DNA from: an uncultured Ectothiorhodospiraceae bacterium
Lineage (GTDB): Bacteria > Pseudomonadota > Gammaproteobacteria > UBA6429 > Thiohalophilaceae
Reading direction: 5' to 3'
Assembly (NCBI GenBank): GCA_947258695.1
Contig: CAMYJG010000001.1
Coordinates: forward strand, 62,001 to 126,000
DNA: 64,000 nt
Shown: one piece after another, positions 63,553 to 64,000 of the stretch
Layout: every line of letters begins with the position of its first letter
Numbering within the stretch: the first letter of the stretch is position 1
Program-made: the position numbers and the translations under genes
Notes under the pieces: model-generated
The model's input: the letters and a program-made list of their open reading frames with translations, nothing else
The model's database searches: none
What the model was told of the DNA's origin: nothing

Positions 63553-64000
63553 TTAAATACCGGCATTTGCTGCTAATGCTGCGGCAACTGCTGCTGCAAC
63601 TTCGCGTGTAGAACGTTTAACCGAATAGTTGGTTAATTCCGGATGCTTATCAACAAACCCGGTATTAAATTCCCCTGTTTGAAAGTCAGCCGAAGCAAGA
63701 ATTTCAATATAATAAGGGATAGTTGTTTTAACACCATGCAGAGTAATATCTCTTAATGCGCGACGGGAGCGATCAATTAATGAATCCCAATCCATCGCCC
63801 AAACAACAAGTTTGGCACACATCGAGTCATAGTATGGGGGAATAACATAACCACTATAAATTGCACCATCAGTACGAACACCTGGACCGCCTGCAGCAAA
63901 ATAACGATTAATCTTGCCAAAGCTGGGAAGAAAATCATTTTGTGGATCTTCAGCATTAATTCTAAATTCCATGGCAAAACCACGCCGAGTAATATCCGAT
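63553..64000 (-). CDS. pycA: Biotin carboxylase subunit, C-terminal part (pycA/accC-like), cut by window
   Basis: Open to the right edge: reading continues upstream of the track start through SDITRRGFA, so the N-terminal ATP-grasp part lies outside. The visible RGFAMEFRINAEDPQNDFLPSFGKI, VRTDGAIYSGYVIPPYYDSMCAKLVVWA and GVKTTIPYYIEIL match the biotin carboxylase C-terminal domain. The Ala-rich tail is unusual. Pairs with pycB 18 nt downstream to form a two-subunit enzyme. Confidence 0.9.
   Translation of the reverse strand, partial: SDITRRGFAMEFRINAEDPQNDFLPSFGKINRYFAAGGPGVRTDGAIYSGYVIPPYYDSMCAKLVVWAMDWDSLIDRSRRALRDITLHGVKTTIPYYIEILASADFQTGEFNTGFVDKHPELTNYSVKRSTREVAAAVAAALAANAGI

Overview
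The window looks like a chromosomal segment of a free-living, polarly flagellated gammaproteobacterium of low to moderate GC. The main reasons are the gene orders: fliLMNOPQR-flhB-flhA-flhF-flhG-fliA followed by cheY-cheZ-cheA-cheB-motCD-parA-parP-cheW-DUF2802, as in Pseudomonas-like bacteria; the rne / rluC-HAD-sppA-maf neighbourhood; and ffs-dnaX-ybaB-recR. I cannot name the genus from sequence alone.

Layout. (1) 1-7.3 kb: the 3' part of a hybrid sensor kinase, then a TetR-TolC-RND efflux operon without an adaptor gene, and a convergent NlpC/P60 lipoprotein. (2) 7.4-15.4 kb: housekeeping and small unknown genes: PBP1B (mrcB), a TPR lipoprotein, a DUF6998-like protein, a YoaA/DinG helicase, a small FHA-like protein, tsaB and a DUF302-like secreted protein. 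(3) 15.5-23.6 kb, minus strand: dapE-moxR-DUF58-DUF4381-batA-batB/TPR-batD. (4) 23.8-27.3 kb: low-molecular-weight phosphatase, 4.5S RNA, dnaX, ybaB, recR. (5) 27.3-34.2 kb: an HDOD-GAF protein divergent from motAB, rsgA, a pterin dehydratase, a small cytochrome c, a degraded M48 peptidase, orn. (6) 34.4-54.2 kb: the flagellar export and chemotaxis block. (7) 54.2-61.5 kb: rne with a structured leader, rluC, HAD phosphatase, sppA, an orphan beta-barrel protein, maf. (8) 61.5-64 kb: a MITE-like inverted-repeat element, then a two-subunit pyruvate carboxylase (the biotin carboxylase subunit is cut by the window edge).

How the parts fit. The flagellar block carries its own regulators. A sigma54-type site precedes fliL, fliA (sigma28) closes the early block, and a near-consensus sigma28 promoter sits immediately downstream before cheY. 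The parA-parP-cheW genes and a CheA with four copies of an acidic linker motif suggest polar placement of chemoreceptor arrays. Two stator pairs are present (motAB and motCD).

The most notable anomalies are two gene-inactivating internal deletions. One in flhA removes the FHIPEP signature loop. One in the M48 peptidase removes the HExxH zinc site, in a gene that also has an early in-frame stop. Both leave a net +1 phase change, so assembly or consensus error has to be excluded before calling the strain export-defective. I found no mobile element with a transposase, no CRISPR array, no tRNA or rRNA, and no gene cluster that clearly forms a new defence or biosynthetic system.
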